A stretch of DNA of 64,000 bases from an uncultured Hyphomonadaceae bacterium (GTDB taxonomy: Bacteria; Pseudomonadota; Alphaproteobacteria; Caulobacterales; Maricaulaceae), in NCBI GenBank assembly GCA_913058335.1, contig CAJXPX010000005.1, forward strand, positions 62,001-126,000. Reading direction: 5' to 3'. Shown piece by piece: positions 1 to 8,898 of the stretch. Numbering within the stretch: position 1 is the stretch's first letter; each line of letters opens with the position of its first letter. Both the position numbers and the translations under genes were made by a program. The notes beneath the pieces were generated by a model that saw only the letters and a program-made list of their open reading frames with translations, was not told the DNA's origin and searched no databases.

Positions 1-2
1 AA

Positions 3-365
3 ATTTTAATTAATAATGGCGTGAACCCAATTACGGCTATTTTGCAACAAGATAGCGGGTTTGTTCTTAACAATCCGATGACCCTGCTTGTGGTCAATGA
101 TTTAATGCGAGAGGCCGCGCGTGCCGCCGCAGCCGACGGCATCGAATTAAACGAAACTGACATAAAAGAACTGCTCTCAATTGTATCGCGGCTCGCACCT
201 ATAAAATCGTCAATGCAGGTCGATATTGAAATGGGTAGAGAACCAGAACTGGAAGCGATTTGTGGGGCCGTAATCGATAGAAGTGTTATGATCGGGGAGC
301 CAGCCAGCGTAACTAACACTTTATATCGGCTGTTAAAAACTAAGACTGTTTCGATAAAATCATAA
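3..365 (+). CDS. 2-dehydropantoate 2-reductase-like protein, C-terminal part (5' cut by window edge)
   Basis: The frame is open to the left edge of the window, so the start lies outside and only the C-terminal domain is present. The segments NNGVNPITAIL and KSSMQVDIEMGREPELEAI match the C-terminal substrate-binding domain of ketopantoate reductase (ApbA/PanE family), including the family-typical K-S-S-M-x-x-D-I stretch and a final GEPxxVTxTLYxLL helix. The N-terminal Rossmann NADP domain is not visible. Family members reduce 2-dehydropantoate to pantoate, but many paralogues near catabolic clusters act on other 2-oxo acids, so the substrate is open. A GTG at 21 is an internal codon, not a credible start. 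Confidence 0.75.
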   Translation: MLINNGVNPITAILQQDSGFVLNNPMTLLVVNDLMREAARAAAADGIELNETDIKELLSIVSRLAPIKSSMQVDIEMGREPELEAICGAVIDRSVMIGEPASVTNTLYRLLKTKTVSIKS

Positions 366-458
366 TTCTTAATTATGTAAAAAATAGTAGGACTCGGTCG
401 ATACTCGGAATTAAGCTGAAAGCTAAACCGTAAAGAGTTGATATTCATGGGGGAGAGC

Positions 459-1804
459 ATGAAAAATAAAAAGAATGTAGGAGTATCGGTAGCTGATGTT
501 TCGCGCCAAATTGACAATAATACGATCAGTTGGCTTCAATGGCGTGTTGTTCTTCTGTGTGGATTGGTTGCCATCCTCGATGGGTTTGACACCCAGGCAA
601 TCGCCTTTGTAGCGCCGTTATTATCAGAGGAATTCGGAATAGCGAAATCGGAAATGGGATCGATTTTTTCTGCGGCCCTTATAGGTTTGATGTTGGGAGC
701 ATTTATCCTCAGCCCTATTTCCGACCGGATTGGCCGCAAACCCGTTATTATATTTTCATGCGCGTTAATGGGGGTGTTTTGCCTTTTGACCGCAACTGCG
801 GATTCTGCCCGTGAATTGATGCTATATAGGTTTTTGACTGGCTTAGGGTTGGGCGGAGCGATCCCCAATTTAAATACTCTAACCTCAGAATACGCGCCTA
901 AACGAGCACGTGCTGCCCTTATGACATTTATGTTTGCTGGATTTCCGGCTGGGGCAGTATTGGGGGGATATTAAGTGTAAAGTTAATCGAACATTTTGGC
1001 TGGCAATCAGTTTTTATCGTTGGTGGTGTTGCGCCTCTAATTTTATCTGCATTACTTCTATTTTTATTGCCCGAATCGCTAAAATTTTTATCTACACGTG
1101 GAAAAAAACCAAAACTACAATTGAAAATTCTTAAAGCAATTAAAACAAATACCTATGGAATTACCGAAAATAATTTAGAAGAACTCGAAACCGAAATAAA
1201 TACTAGTGATGGTTCAGTTGCAGATTTATTTCGCAACGGATTGTTTCCGATGACTGTAATCATTTGGCTAATATTCTTTTGCAATTTGTTGATGATGTAT
1301 ACGCTAATGAGTTGGTTGCCATCTGTTATGAAAGAGGCTGGCCTCCCTCTAGATAAAGCAATTATCACCCAGGTGATTTTAAACCTTGGTGCGATTGTTG
1401 GTGGAATTATTTTATCGAAATTTATTGATCGTTTTGGAGCATTTATTGTTTTAATACCCGCTTTCATAATTGCTGGACTGTCTCTTGCGTCAATTGGCTT
1501 TATGACAAGTTCGATGTATGCTCTTTTTACAATCGTGTTTATCACGGGCGGGACGGTTATTGGAACACAATTTGGTTTGAATGCGTTTACGGTTGGTGTT
1601 TACCCGACTTCGATTAGAGCGACCGGTCTTGGGTGGGCACTTGCAGTCGGTCGCGTCGGCGCGATTATTGGGCCTGTGCTTACGGGAATTTATCTTTCCC
1701 TGGCTTGGTCTATCGAGAACATTTTCATCATGACGGCGTTACCCGCTATTATAATTATTTTAAGTTTGGTGATGCTGTCCCGTATGAGACGAAAATCACC
1801 ATAA
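459..1804 (+). pseudogene. Aromatic-acid MFS transporter (AAHS family), frameshifted
   Basis: Two adjacent frames together make one 12-helix major facilitator. The first part (to the stop at 972-974) has the aromatic acid:H+ symporter signature LDGFDTQAIAFVAP in helix 1 and SPISDRIGRKP between helices 2 and 3. Reading continues in the +2-shifted frame from 968, through the second-half loop SKFIDRFGAF, to 1804. The break is at a run of six G (962-967); a seventh G would join the frames as ...AVLGGILSVKLIEHFGW. This is either a real inactivating deletion, a phase-variable tract or a homopolymer sequencing error. I chose the ATG at 459 because GGGGGAG lies just upstream; TTG 438 and ATG 447 are alternatives. 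Family members (PcaK, BenK) import benzoate-type acids, which suits the neighbouring pathway. Confidence 0.8.
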
Positions 1805-1895
1805 GACTACTTTTTTGTGGAAATGTTTCGAATTTGTTGCCATGATCACTATCAATCGCCTGGCGGAAGCCTCCCGAAACTAGGCGATAACTTTT

Positions 1896-1917
1896 TGGGC
1901 TCCGGCCCATTTTTTTT
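1896..1917 (+). terminator. Rho-independent terminator after the MFS gene
   Basis: TGGGC-TCCG-GCCCA forms a five-pair stem with a four-base loop, followed directly by eight T. It lies about 90 bases after the transporter stop and before the promoter region of the next gene. Confidence 0.75.
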
Positions 1918-1999
1918 GATTTGTTGAATGGTTAAACTATTAATCTCTATTGCCATTTTTGAAATGAGAGTTTAAAGTTTACGGAACGCATTTTACATA

Positions 2000-2028
2000 G
2001 TGCAAAAACGGTGAATCAAAATTTGCAC
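2000..2028. promoter_or_regulatory. Candidate operator: GTGCAAA...TTTGCAC inverted repeat
   Basis: GTGCAAA (2000-2006) and TTTGCAC (2022-2028) are perfect inverted repeats separated by 15 bases, 26 bases before the start of the dihydrodiol dehydrogenase gene. The half-site recurs before several other units of this cluster. Assignment to the IclR-family regulator at 27.3 kb is inference. Confidence 0.5.
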
Positions 2029-2053
2029 CAAATAAAACAAAGGGGAACATGTC

Positions 2054-2842
2054 ATGTTAACAGGAAATGTAGCGTTGATTACCGGCGGGGCAACTGGAAT
2101 TGGAAAGGCAGTCGTTGATGAATTTTTAAAACACGGGTCTAAAGTCTGTGTGATGACATATAATCAAGAGCAGGCTGATTTGGTTGAAGCGAATTATAAA
2201 GGAAAAGTTGCTACATGTGTTGGTGATGTTCGTAGCCTCAGTGATAATCAGGCCGCTGTTGCGAAGACTGTAAAGACATTTGGAAAATTAGACACGTTTG
2301 TAGGGAATGCCGGTATTTGGGATTTCATTACACCGTTAGAGGCGCAACCTGAAGAAAACCTCGAGCAAATCTGCGACGAAATATTCGGAGTGAACGTTAA
2401 AGGGTATGCGTTAGGTGCTTATGCCGCGCTACCGGAATTACGTAAAAGTAAAGGATCCATCGTTCTCACAGCCTCTAGCTCTAGCTTTTTCACCGGCGGA
2501 GGTGGCCCGATTTATGTGGCGTCAAAGCATGCGGTAATTGGCCTTGTCAAGCAATTGGCTCGTGAAGTCGCTCCGGATGTACGAGTGAATGCTGTGGCTC
2601 CAGGGGGAACGATGACGAATTTGAAGGGGAGTCCAGCGGCAGGACATGCGGATTTCAAGCTAACAGATATTCCTGATGTAGACGGACTCATAAAAGGTAT
2701 GACGCCGCTGGGTTATACTGCGGAAGCGACCCATCACGCTCCATTATATGCGGTATTGGCGTCTAAAGAAATATCACCCTATGTTACGGGAAGTGTATTC
2801 AACTCAGACGGTGGAATCGGTGTCGGTAAGCAAGATGGTTGA
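2054..2842 (+). CDS. cis-Dihydrodiol dehydrogenase (SDR, NahB/BphB-like)
   Basis: This 262-residue short-chain dehydrogenase would oxidise an arene cis-dihydrodiol to the catechol-type diol with NAD+, the step after a ring-hydroxylating dioxygenase. It has the Rossmann motif TGGATGIG near residue 10, the NAG motif (GNAGIW) and the catalytic YVASK motif near residues 154-158 preceded by the active-site serines. The opening LTGNVALITGGATGIG and length near 260 residues fit the NahB/BphB subfamily rather than the decarboxylating BenD/XylL type. GGGGAAC lies about 8 bases before ATG 2054. It stands alone as a transcription unit; its natural partners, the naphthalene-type dioxygenase and nahC, are 14 and 28 kb away. 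Confidence 0.82.
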   Translation: MLTGNVALITGGATGIGKAVVDEFLKHGSKVCVMTYNQEQADLVEANYKGKVATCVGDVRSLSDNQAAVAKTVKTFGKLDTFVGNAGIWDFITPLEAQPEENLEQICDEIFGVNVKGYALGAYAALPELRKSKGSIVLTASSSSFFTGGGGPIYVASKHAVIGLVKQLAREVAPDVRVNAVAPGGTMTNLKGSPAAGHADFKLTDIPDVDGLIKGMTPLGYTAEATHHAPLYAVLASKEISPYVTGSVFNSDGGIGVGKQDG

Positions 2843-3273
2843 TGTTTGTTGCGGTATTCAAAACTATTTTGATGCCGCACACGTAACGCACAATTTCGCT
2901 TCTGAAATATCATTATATATTCCCAGAACTCGGTAGTTGAGCTTTACATTCATCCAGAACTGAGGTTCGCTCGGTCCACTTTTCATCAACAAGCGCTCAT
3001 TCAATAGTTGTTTATTGATGCGGCCAGTACTTAATTTATGCTTTTAGGGGCGCATTTGGCTGTGCGGTACTCCTTGATAAAATACGCATTTTAACTTGTG
3101 TTCCATGGTGTTTGATCCTGTCAATAACTTGATTTCGCAGTTCACCGGTCGTGCGCTTTGTTTGCTAAAGAAAAATTCCGATTTACGCACAAGTATAGCG
3201 TTGCATATAGTAAAAAGCATGTTATATAAAATTATATAAAAATAAAATCGCAGTGAATTAAGAGGGAAACAAT
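2843..3273. other. Intergenic region with a stem-loop after the SDR gene
   Basis: No convincing gene is present. A hairpin at 2850-2879 (TGCGG...TCAAAA / TTTTGA...CCGCA) sits right after the upstream stop but has no T tract, so it is a possible but weak terminator. The last 80 bases are very AT-rich and carry TTGCATATAG at 3201-3210, presumably the promoter of the envelope module, with AGAGGGAAAC as ribosome binding site before 3274. Confidence 0.45.
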
Positions 3274-4371
3274 ATGGTTGGAAAAGGCTCATATCGCCAA
3301 TTGAACCTGTTTCTAATGTTTTTTTGTGCTGTCTTGATAGCGACCATGGATGCGTCGGCGGGTGATGAGGGCGAGAGCGGTTTCGAGCCTGATGCGTTAT
3401 TGTCTCAATCAAATATTTCTCACCATCGTGATGACCGCGTTCGGTTTGTTCCCGACAATTTATTCAGCGTAAGTTTTGTTGACGAGTCTCATGGGTGGGC
3501 TGCAGGATATTATGGAACAATTCTAAAAACGGTGGATGGTGGAAGTAATTGGACCCACTTTTCTCTTCCCAATACAGACCTAATTAGGCGGATTCAGTTT
3601 CTGGACAGAGACCATGGATGGTTGGTGACGCATCGTGGTCGTATAATGAGTAGTGAAGATGGTGGGGTCAGTTGGAAAACCCGTCATACAGAAGACAGGC
3701 AAATTAATTTACGAAATATTCAATTTGTCACTCCCGATACAGGTTGGGCTGTTGGGCATGAGGGGGCTATATTATACACAAGTGATGGCGGTGAAACCTG
3801 GGCCAATCAAAATTTAAACAATTTTATAGGTCGCGATTTGCCGCGATTGAATGGTTTGGCTGTTTTGAGCGAATCCCATGCCATGCTGGCTGGGGAGTTC
3901 GGCGTGATTGCCGAAACTGTGGACGCTGGTAAGAATTGGATGGTTATTACACCACCAGAGATCAATGCCACTTTCACTGAGATTGCACAAATAGGTAATT
4001 CTATATTCGCGGTTGGCCTAAATGGCGTTGTAGCGAATGTACATCTCCAAAAAGATGGTCTGGACAACGTGTCAAAAGTGGAGGTGCCCGCTCGGGTGTC
4101 ATTTGTAGACACAGGTGTTGAGCAACATTTCTTTGATATTGTGGCCAATGAAGATGGAGGCGGTTTAATTGTCGGCTTGGCAAACATCTTCGCAATTGAA
4201 AATGGTAAAAATTTTAGGGGAGTAGAAATTGATCGCCCAGATCGAAACTACTTATATTTTATGGGCGCGACGTCCATTTCAGAATCAAAATATGTATTGG
4301 TCGGTGCTCGTGGCTTGGCCATTACCCTTGATGTAACGACTGCGCAAATGACCGGTCTGATCAAATGGTAA
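3274..4371 (+). CDS. YCF48-like beta-propeller protein, exported
   Basis: The protein (365 residues) begins with a signal-peptide-like stretch: basic residues, a hydrophobic core FLMFFCAVLIATM, then DASAG. The mature part has at least four YCF48/BNR-type blades, each with a GWxxGxxGxIxxTxDGGxxW pattern (near residues 75, 115, 155 and 205). Such propellers act as extracytoplasmic assembly or binding factors. It is the first gene of a four-gene module with an MMPL transporter, a DUF1302 and a DUF1329 protein, a combination I recognise from hydrocarbon- and sterol-degrading proteobacteria. A role as periplasmic partner of the transporter is inferred from context. RBS GAGGGAAAC precedes ATG 3274. 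Confidence 0.75.
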   Translation: MVGKGSYRQLNLFLMFFCAVLIATMDASAGDEGESGFEPDALLSQSNISHHRDDRVRFVPDNLFSVSFVDESHGWAAGYYGTILKTVDGGSNWTHFSLPNTDLIRRIQFLDRDHGWLVTHRGRIMSSEDGGVSWKTRHTEDRQINLRNIQFVTPDTGWAVGHEGAILYTSDGGETWANQNLNNFIGRDLPRLNGLAVLSESHAMLAGEFGVIAETVDAGKNWMVITPPEINATFTEIAQIGNSIFAVGLNGVVANVHLQKDGLDNVSKVEVPARVSFVDTGVEQHFFDIVANEDGGGLIVGLANIFAIENGKNFRGVEIDRPDRNYLYFMGATSISESKYVLVGARGLAITLDVTTAQMTGLIKW

Positions 4372-4422
4372 CTCAGGAAATCCCAGCATTTTGTCACGCA
4401 CCCAGCAATCAATATTACGTAA

Positions 4423-6771
4423 ATGGGGTTGGGAATGGTTAAAACAATCGCAAATATGGTAATAAAATACCGGGCAATTATCCTAATAATTGCTACCCTC
4501 GTTACATCGATAGCGGGCTATTTTGCCGTTACTGGATTAACACTTCGCGTGTCGTTATTTGATATGTTGCCGTCGAAACATGAAAATGTTCAATTGTATG
4601 AAAAGTTTAGTGATAAATTTGGTGGCGTAAATACTGTTCTTGTAATGGTGGAAAATAATAATGGCACCGTGTATGATGAGGAATTCTTAGAAAAATATAA
4701 AGAGATTTCAGATACATTTTATTTTCATCACGCAAATCGACAGCCGTTATTTGAAGCCGTCAATTTAAGAAAAACCCGGGCTGTATCTGGTTCTCAGGGA
4801 CAAATCGTGGTCAATCCGATAATGTGGCCAAACCTTCCTAAAACCGATTCTGAAATGGATAAATTTCAGTTACTTATACGCGGGCAATTCAATGGATATT
4901 TGATTTCATTGGATGAAAAGTCTTTGATGATCGCTGCCGAATTCGCGGACGATGTCGATACTGCTGAATTAGTAGATTTCGTTGGTGATATCCGTGCTAA
5001 ATATGAAGATGGATCAGTGAAATTATCGATCGTTGGTCGCCCAATTTTATTGGGGGCTGTGAAAAAAGAGTTGCCGAAAATGATCTTGATCTTTGCGGCT
5101 TCGGTCCTGGTGATCGCAATTATTCTCTATCTATATTTTAATACATGGGTCGGTGTAATCGTGCCAATGGTAGTTGCTTTTTCGGTTACCGTGCTTGGTT
5201 TCGGCGTCATCGGTTTCACTGGGTATAATCTTGACCCGTTATTGCTGTTGTTACCGTTTTTCGTATTTGCCACTGTTCTATCGCATTCTGTTCAATTTGT
5301 CTCCCGAGTATTTGATGAACTGGCTGAGGGTCGCGAAATGAAAGAGGCTGTAAGAATAGGGTTGGAGCGGCTAATATTTCCCAGTACCGCTGCTGTAATA
5401 ACCGACGCCGCTGGCTTCACTGTTTTGGCACTTGTCGCAATTCCGTCCATTCAAACGCTCGCTGTGATCTGCACGATTTGGTTATTAACATTAACTCCGG
5501 GGATAATTGTAGCGGCCGCATTTATGAGTTTCTTGAAGAAACCCGCTAAATTTAAAACAACGCTACCTCTTCAATCTCACTTAGCGGTAATTTTCGGCGA
5601 AAAATCTTCTCGAAATATTTTTCTTCCCGTGTTTGTTGTTTTAATGTTTGGCGGGATAATCATTTCCCAAAATTTGAAAATAGGGGATGCTGTGGGGAGT
5701 CCAATACTTTGGCCCGACTCACGCTACAATAATGATGTTTCGTCTATTAATTCGAATTTCGATAGGATCGGAACAGACGTCTTACAAGCATATTTTTCTG
5801 GAGAAGAGGAAGTAATGCTCAACCCTGATGTTTATCATCAGTCAGAGGCATTTGATCGGTATATTTATGAAAGAGTATTGCCTGCTACACCCGCCTCAAG
5901 TCTCACTCCGATAATTAAAAATATCAACATGGTGCTTTGGGAGGGCGACCCGTCTTATCAATTTATCCCTGATACGACTGATGAAGTTGGATTCAATATC
6001 TATATGTTTAGGTCTGGTGGTGAACCAGGTGATTTTGCCGCCTATACCAATCCAGAGTGGAATATTGGTAAAATATCCATATTCACCAGCGAGCATAGTG
6101 CTGAAACTGTAAATGAGTTGATGAAGTATGGGCGCGAGTTCGTAGATAATTATAACTTTAAGGAAAATGAGCCCGTCATTCAATTCGCAGGTGGGCAAAT
6201 CGGATTAATCAAAGCTACTAACGATGAGATTGAATTAAAAGAAGGTCGCCTATTATTTGCGATTATTCTCATCATCATTTTCAATCTTCTTTGGCTCTAT
6301 AGGTCCGTGAGACTAGGTGTCATAATAGTCTTTGTTTTGGCGACATCACACTACTTAACAATGAGTGTTATGACGCTTCTTGATGTTGGAATGAATCTTA
6401 ATACGCTTCCACTTGCCGCTTTGGGTTTGGGGCGGGGTGTCGATTACAGCATATATATGGCAGATCGCATACGCGATGAAATGAGGGGCGGTCTTGATTT
6501 TTCCGCTGCTTCGAGCCTCGCGTTTAACACTTCAGGTGTTGCGGTTATTGTTACAGCAATGACGATGATTTTGCCTTTACTACCTTGGTATTTTCTATCC
6601 CCAATCCGCTTTCAAGCGGAAATGGGGCTGCTTTTAGCCATCATATTGGCTTTCAACATGTTGGGCGCAATCACCGTCGTTCCCGCTGCAATAAAACTTC
6701 TCAAGCCTCGGGGTTTTAATTTTAACAGTATCGCCAATGAAAACCCGTCTGAAAAAGGAGGTGTTATTTGA
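4423..6771 (+). CDS. MMPL/RND-family transporter
   Basis: This large inner-membrane protein of about 780 residues has the RND layout: an N-terminal helix, a long periplasmic loop (about 45-210), a five- to six-helix bundle (about 215-375), an isolated helix near 400, a second periplasmic loop and a second bundle (about 610-760). The second bundle has the family feature LGLGRGVDYSIYMADRI. It belongs to the MMPL/HAE3-like group that moves hydrophobic molecules such as lipids or sterols. The neighbours suggest trans-envelope movement of aromatic hydrocarbon or a membrane lipid; direction is unknown. ATG 4435 (after GGGGTTGGGA) is an equally good start. It follows the YCF48 gene by about 50 bases and is probably co-transcribed with it. 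Confidence 0.8.
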   Translation: MGLGMVKTIANMVIKYRAIILIIATLVTSIAGYFAVTGLTLRVSLFDMLPSKHENVQLYEKFSDKFGGVNTVLVMVENNNGTVYDEEFLEKYKEISDTFYFHHANRQPLFEAVNLRKTRAVSGSQGQIVVNPIMWPNLPKTDSEMDKFQLLIRGQFNGYLISLDEKSLMIAAEFADDVDTAELVDFVGDIRAKYEDGSVKLSIVGRPILLGAVKKELPKMILIFAASVLVIAIILYLYFNTWVGVIVPMVVAFSVTVLGFGVIGFTGYNLDPLLLLLPFFVFATVLSHSVQFVSRVFDELAEGREMKEAVRIGLERLIFPSTAAVITDAAGFTVLALVAIPSIQTLAVICTIWLLTLTPGIIVAAAFMSFLKKPAKFKTTLPLQSHLAVIFGEKSSRNIFLPVFVVLMFGGIIISQNLKIGDAVGSPILWPDSRYNNDVSSINSNFDRIGTDVLQAYFSGEEEVMLNPDVYHQSEAFDRYIYERVLPATPASSLTPIIKNINMVLWEGDPSYQFIPDTTDEVGFNIYMFRSGGEPGDFAAYTNPEWNIGKISIFTSEHSAETVNELMKYGREFVDNYNFKENEPVIQFAGGQIGLIKATNDEIELKEGRLLFAIILIIIFNLLWLYRSVRLGVIIVFVLATSHYLTMSVMTLLDVGMNLNTLPLAALGLGRGVDYSIYMADRIRDEMRGGLDFSAASSLAFNTSGVAVIVTAMTMILPLLPWYFLSPIRFQAEMGLLLAIILAFNMLGAITVVPAAIKLLKPRGFNFNSIANENPSEKGGVI

Positions 6772-6784
6772 CTGCTGAAATAGA

Positions 6785-6836
6785 TTGCTTGCAAGCAACG
6801 TGTCGCACAATATCCAATGATGAGACAATTGTGCGA
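6785..6836. promoter_or_regulatory. Two palindromes upstream of the DUF1302 gene
   Basis: A perfect 14-base palindrome TTGCTTGCAAGCAA spans 6785-6798. Right after it, TCGCACAA (6803-6810) and TTGTGCGA (6829-6836) are perfect inverted repeats 18 bases apart. The second pair resembles the GTGCAA half-site found elsewhere in the cluster. The position suggests a separately regulated promoter for the outer-membrane genes inside the envelope module. Confidence 0.45.
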
Positions 6837-6909
6837 TTTGGTTATCTCGACTTTGGTGGAGATAAATAAAAAGTTTTTATTTAGAATTATACGGAAAGGG
6901 GAAATTCAA

Positions 6910-8844
6910 ATGAATCGCACAACTTCAAAATTAAACACTTACGCTTATAATGGTTTAAAAAAAATCATAACCGGAGCTTCGATTTCTTTAACGGCGCTGC
7001 TTATCGCGGTTCCGGCAAACGCTCAAGACTTAGCAGAAATTTTAAACTTGCCTGATGACCTCTGGGTTGGGGGCCGGTTAAAGCAAGGCACAGGAATCTA
7101 TTTTGATCGGCTCGATGATAAATCAATCGGTTGGGGCCCGTCACAATTTGTTGCAGAATTGCAGGCTGAATGGACTCCCAATAACAACATTACCGTTATC
7201 GGAGATCTCTGGCTGAGAGGGGATTGGTTTTATGAATTGGATAACGGTAATTTCAGATCGCCAGCACTGCAAAATTTTACATCGCCGCAAAGCGCTTTCT
7301 TGGACCGCTTCAGCATGTCGACGTCGAGTGATGGTTCACTTATGTTACCTGATCCCTTCGGTGCTTCCGGTAAAGAACTAGAATTTTTAGATGATTTCGA
7401 CGATGATATTCTTCGTGAATTGTCGATTAGATTTACAAATGACGCTGATACATTATCTTTGAAATTAGGGAAGTTTCAACGTGGGTGGGGGCAAGCAGAC
7501 GGGTTAAGGCTATTGGATATTCTCAATGCTCAGGATCTTCGTCAAAGAACGCTTTTCGCCGATGCGGATGAAATTAGAATACCGGCATGGACTGCTGCTG
7601 TCACGGCAGACCTTAAACGGCTAGGTTTAGGAGCGCCATTTGAAGCGATTGGTATGAAAAATCCATCGCTCGAGTTAATTTATATTCCCGAAGTTCGCCA
7701 TACTGAATTCGTGGTCAATAACCCAACTCCAAACAATCAAACCTCAGCCGGCGGTTTCGGTTTCCCCTATCCGCGCCTAATTGATGGGCAATCGGGGTTC
7801 GGGATGCCTTTACTGGCTTCAAGGCTCACAGATCTTGAAGTGGAGGATTGGAAAAATGAAGAGCTTGCTGCCCGATTGAAATTTAATGCCTTTGGGGGCG
7901 AAGCCACACTGAACGGGTTTTATGGGTATCAAGATTTACCTGTTGTTGTCAGCACAGGCTCCACCCTTCATATTGGCTCCTTCATTAATGATCCCGCAGC
8001 ATCTGTTGCTAACGTCCCGCTTGATCTTCCTACGACGATTGGTGCCGTTCATGCACCAGGTCAATATGTGGATTTCTTGCAATCTGTTGCTGGAGGTACG
8101 GCCGCACCGGGCGATTTTCCTCTAATTCCATTCGGCTGTTTAGATATTCTAAACCCGACGGGCGGCGGACTCCCTTGTTCGGTGACTGCAGATTTTGATT
8201 TGGATTATACGGAACGGCAAAAAACAATCGGTTTTTCGTTTACTCGGGATATGAGCGAATTGAAATTTGGACGTAAACAGGTTTCACCTGTGCTGCGCTT
8301 AGAGGCGACTTATGAAATTGATAAGGCGTTCAACCGGCAGGAAATCGATGACCCATTTATTCCGGGTCAAACCGCGAGAGGCACACCTGCATTAATTGGA
8401 ACTAAAGCTGATTTAATTACTCATCGTGATCAAATATCTACACTGGTTGGGTTCGATTATAATTTATGGGTGCCCGGTTGGGAGTCTCAACGAAGTTCAA
8501 TTTTTACAACAACCCAATTCTTTAACATTCACACGAAAGACCATGAAAATTTGATGTTCCAAGCACCATATGTCTTGTTGGATGTGGAAAAAAATCAACA
8601 ATATTTCTCGCAAACATATGCGATTGGATTGTTCAATGATAAAGTATCCCTTGATGGGCTAGCCATTTGGGATCTCAGTAAGGGGGGCTTTGCATATCGT
8701 CAAAGAATTAATTTTTCGGCGATGCAAAATAAACTGACACCGAGAATTGAGATCGGTACATTTGCAGGAAATACGGAGGGCGGGCTACTCGCGCTTTACA
8801 AGCAATCTGACTATGTCGAATTTTCACTCACCTATCAGTTTTAA
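6910..8844 (+). CDS. DUF1302-family outer-membrane protein
   Basis: The 644-residue protein has a signal peptide with hydrophobic core ASISLTALLIAVP and likely cleavage after ANA, leaving QDLAEIL. The body is rich in alternating beta-strand patterns and aromatic residues and ends in LTYQF, a terminal-phenylalanine strand typical of outer-membrane barrels. The W-GGRLKQG start and overall size fit DUF1302, a family found beside DUF1329 and MMPL genes in degraders of hydrophobic compounds. It is likely the outer-membrane channel or binding component of the module. I chose ATG 6910 because AAGGGGAAA lies 8-9 bases upstream and this start gives the signal peptide; the longer frame from 6817 has none. 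Confidence 0.78.
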   Translation: MNRTTSKLNTYAYNGLKKIITGASISLTALLIAVPANAQDLAEILNLPDDLWVGGRLKQGTGIYFDRLDDKSIGWGPSQFVAELQAEWTPNNNITVIGDLWLRGDWFYELDNGNFRSPALQNFTSPQSAFLDRFSMSTSSDGSLMLPDPFGASGKELEFLDDFDDDILRELSIRFTNDADTLSLKLGKFQRGWGQADGLRLLDILNAQDLRQRTLFADADEIRIPAWTAAVTADLKRLGLGAPFEAIGMKNPSLELIYIPEVRHTEFVVNNPTPNNQTSAGGFGFPYPRLIDGQSGFGMPLLASRLTDLEVEDWKNEELAARLKFNAFGGEATLNGFYGYQDLPVVVSTGSTLHIGSFINDPAASVANVPLDLPTTIGAVHAPGQYVDFLQSVAGGTAAPGDFPLIPFGCLDILNPTGGGLPCSVTADFDLDYTERQKTIGFSFTRDMSELKFGRKQVSPVLRLEATYEIDKAFNRQEIDDPFIPGQTARGTPALIGTKADLITHRDQISTLVGFDYNLWVPGWESQRSSIFTTTQFFNIHTKDHENLMFQAPYVLLDVEKNQQYFSQTYAIGLFNDKVSLDGLAIWDLSKGGFAYRQRINFSAMQNKLTPRIEIGTFAGNTEGGLLALYKQSDYVEFSLTYQF

Positions 8845-8898
8845 ATCTCATGCCGGGCGATTCTGCCCGGTGCAACCTCATCTATAAGGAGACTAAAG

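Noticed and set aside
536-868. 110-codon minus-strand frame opposite the MFS gene.
   Set aside because: It is a shadow of a clear MFS coding region and has no domain or ribosome binding site.
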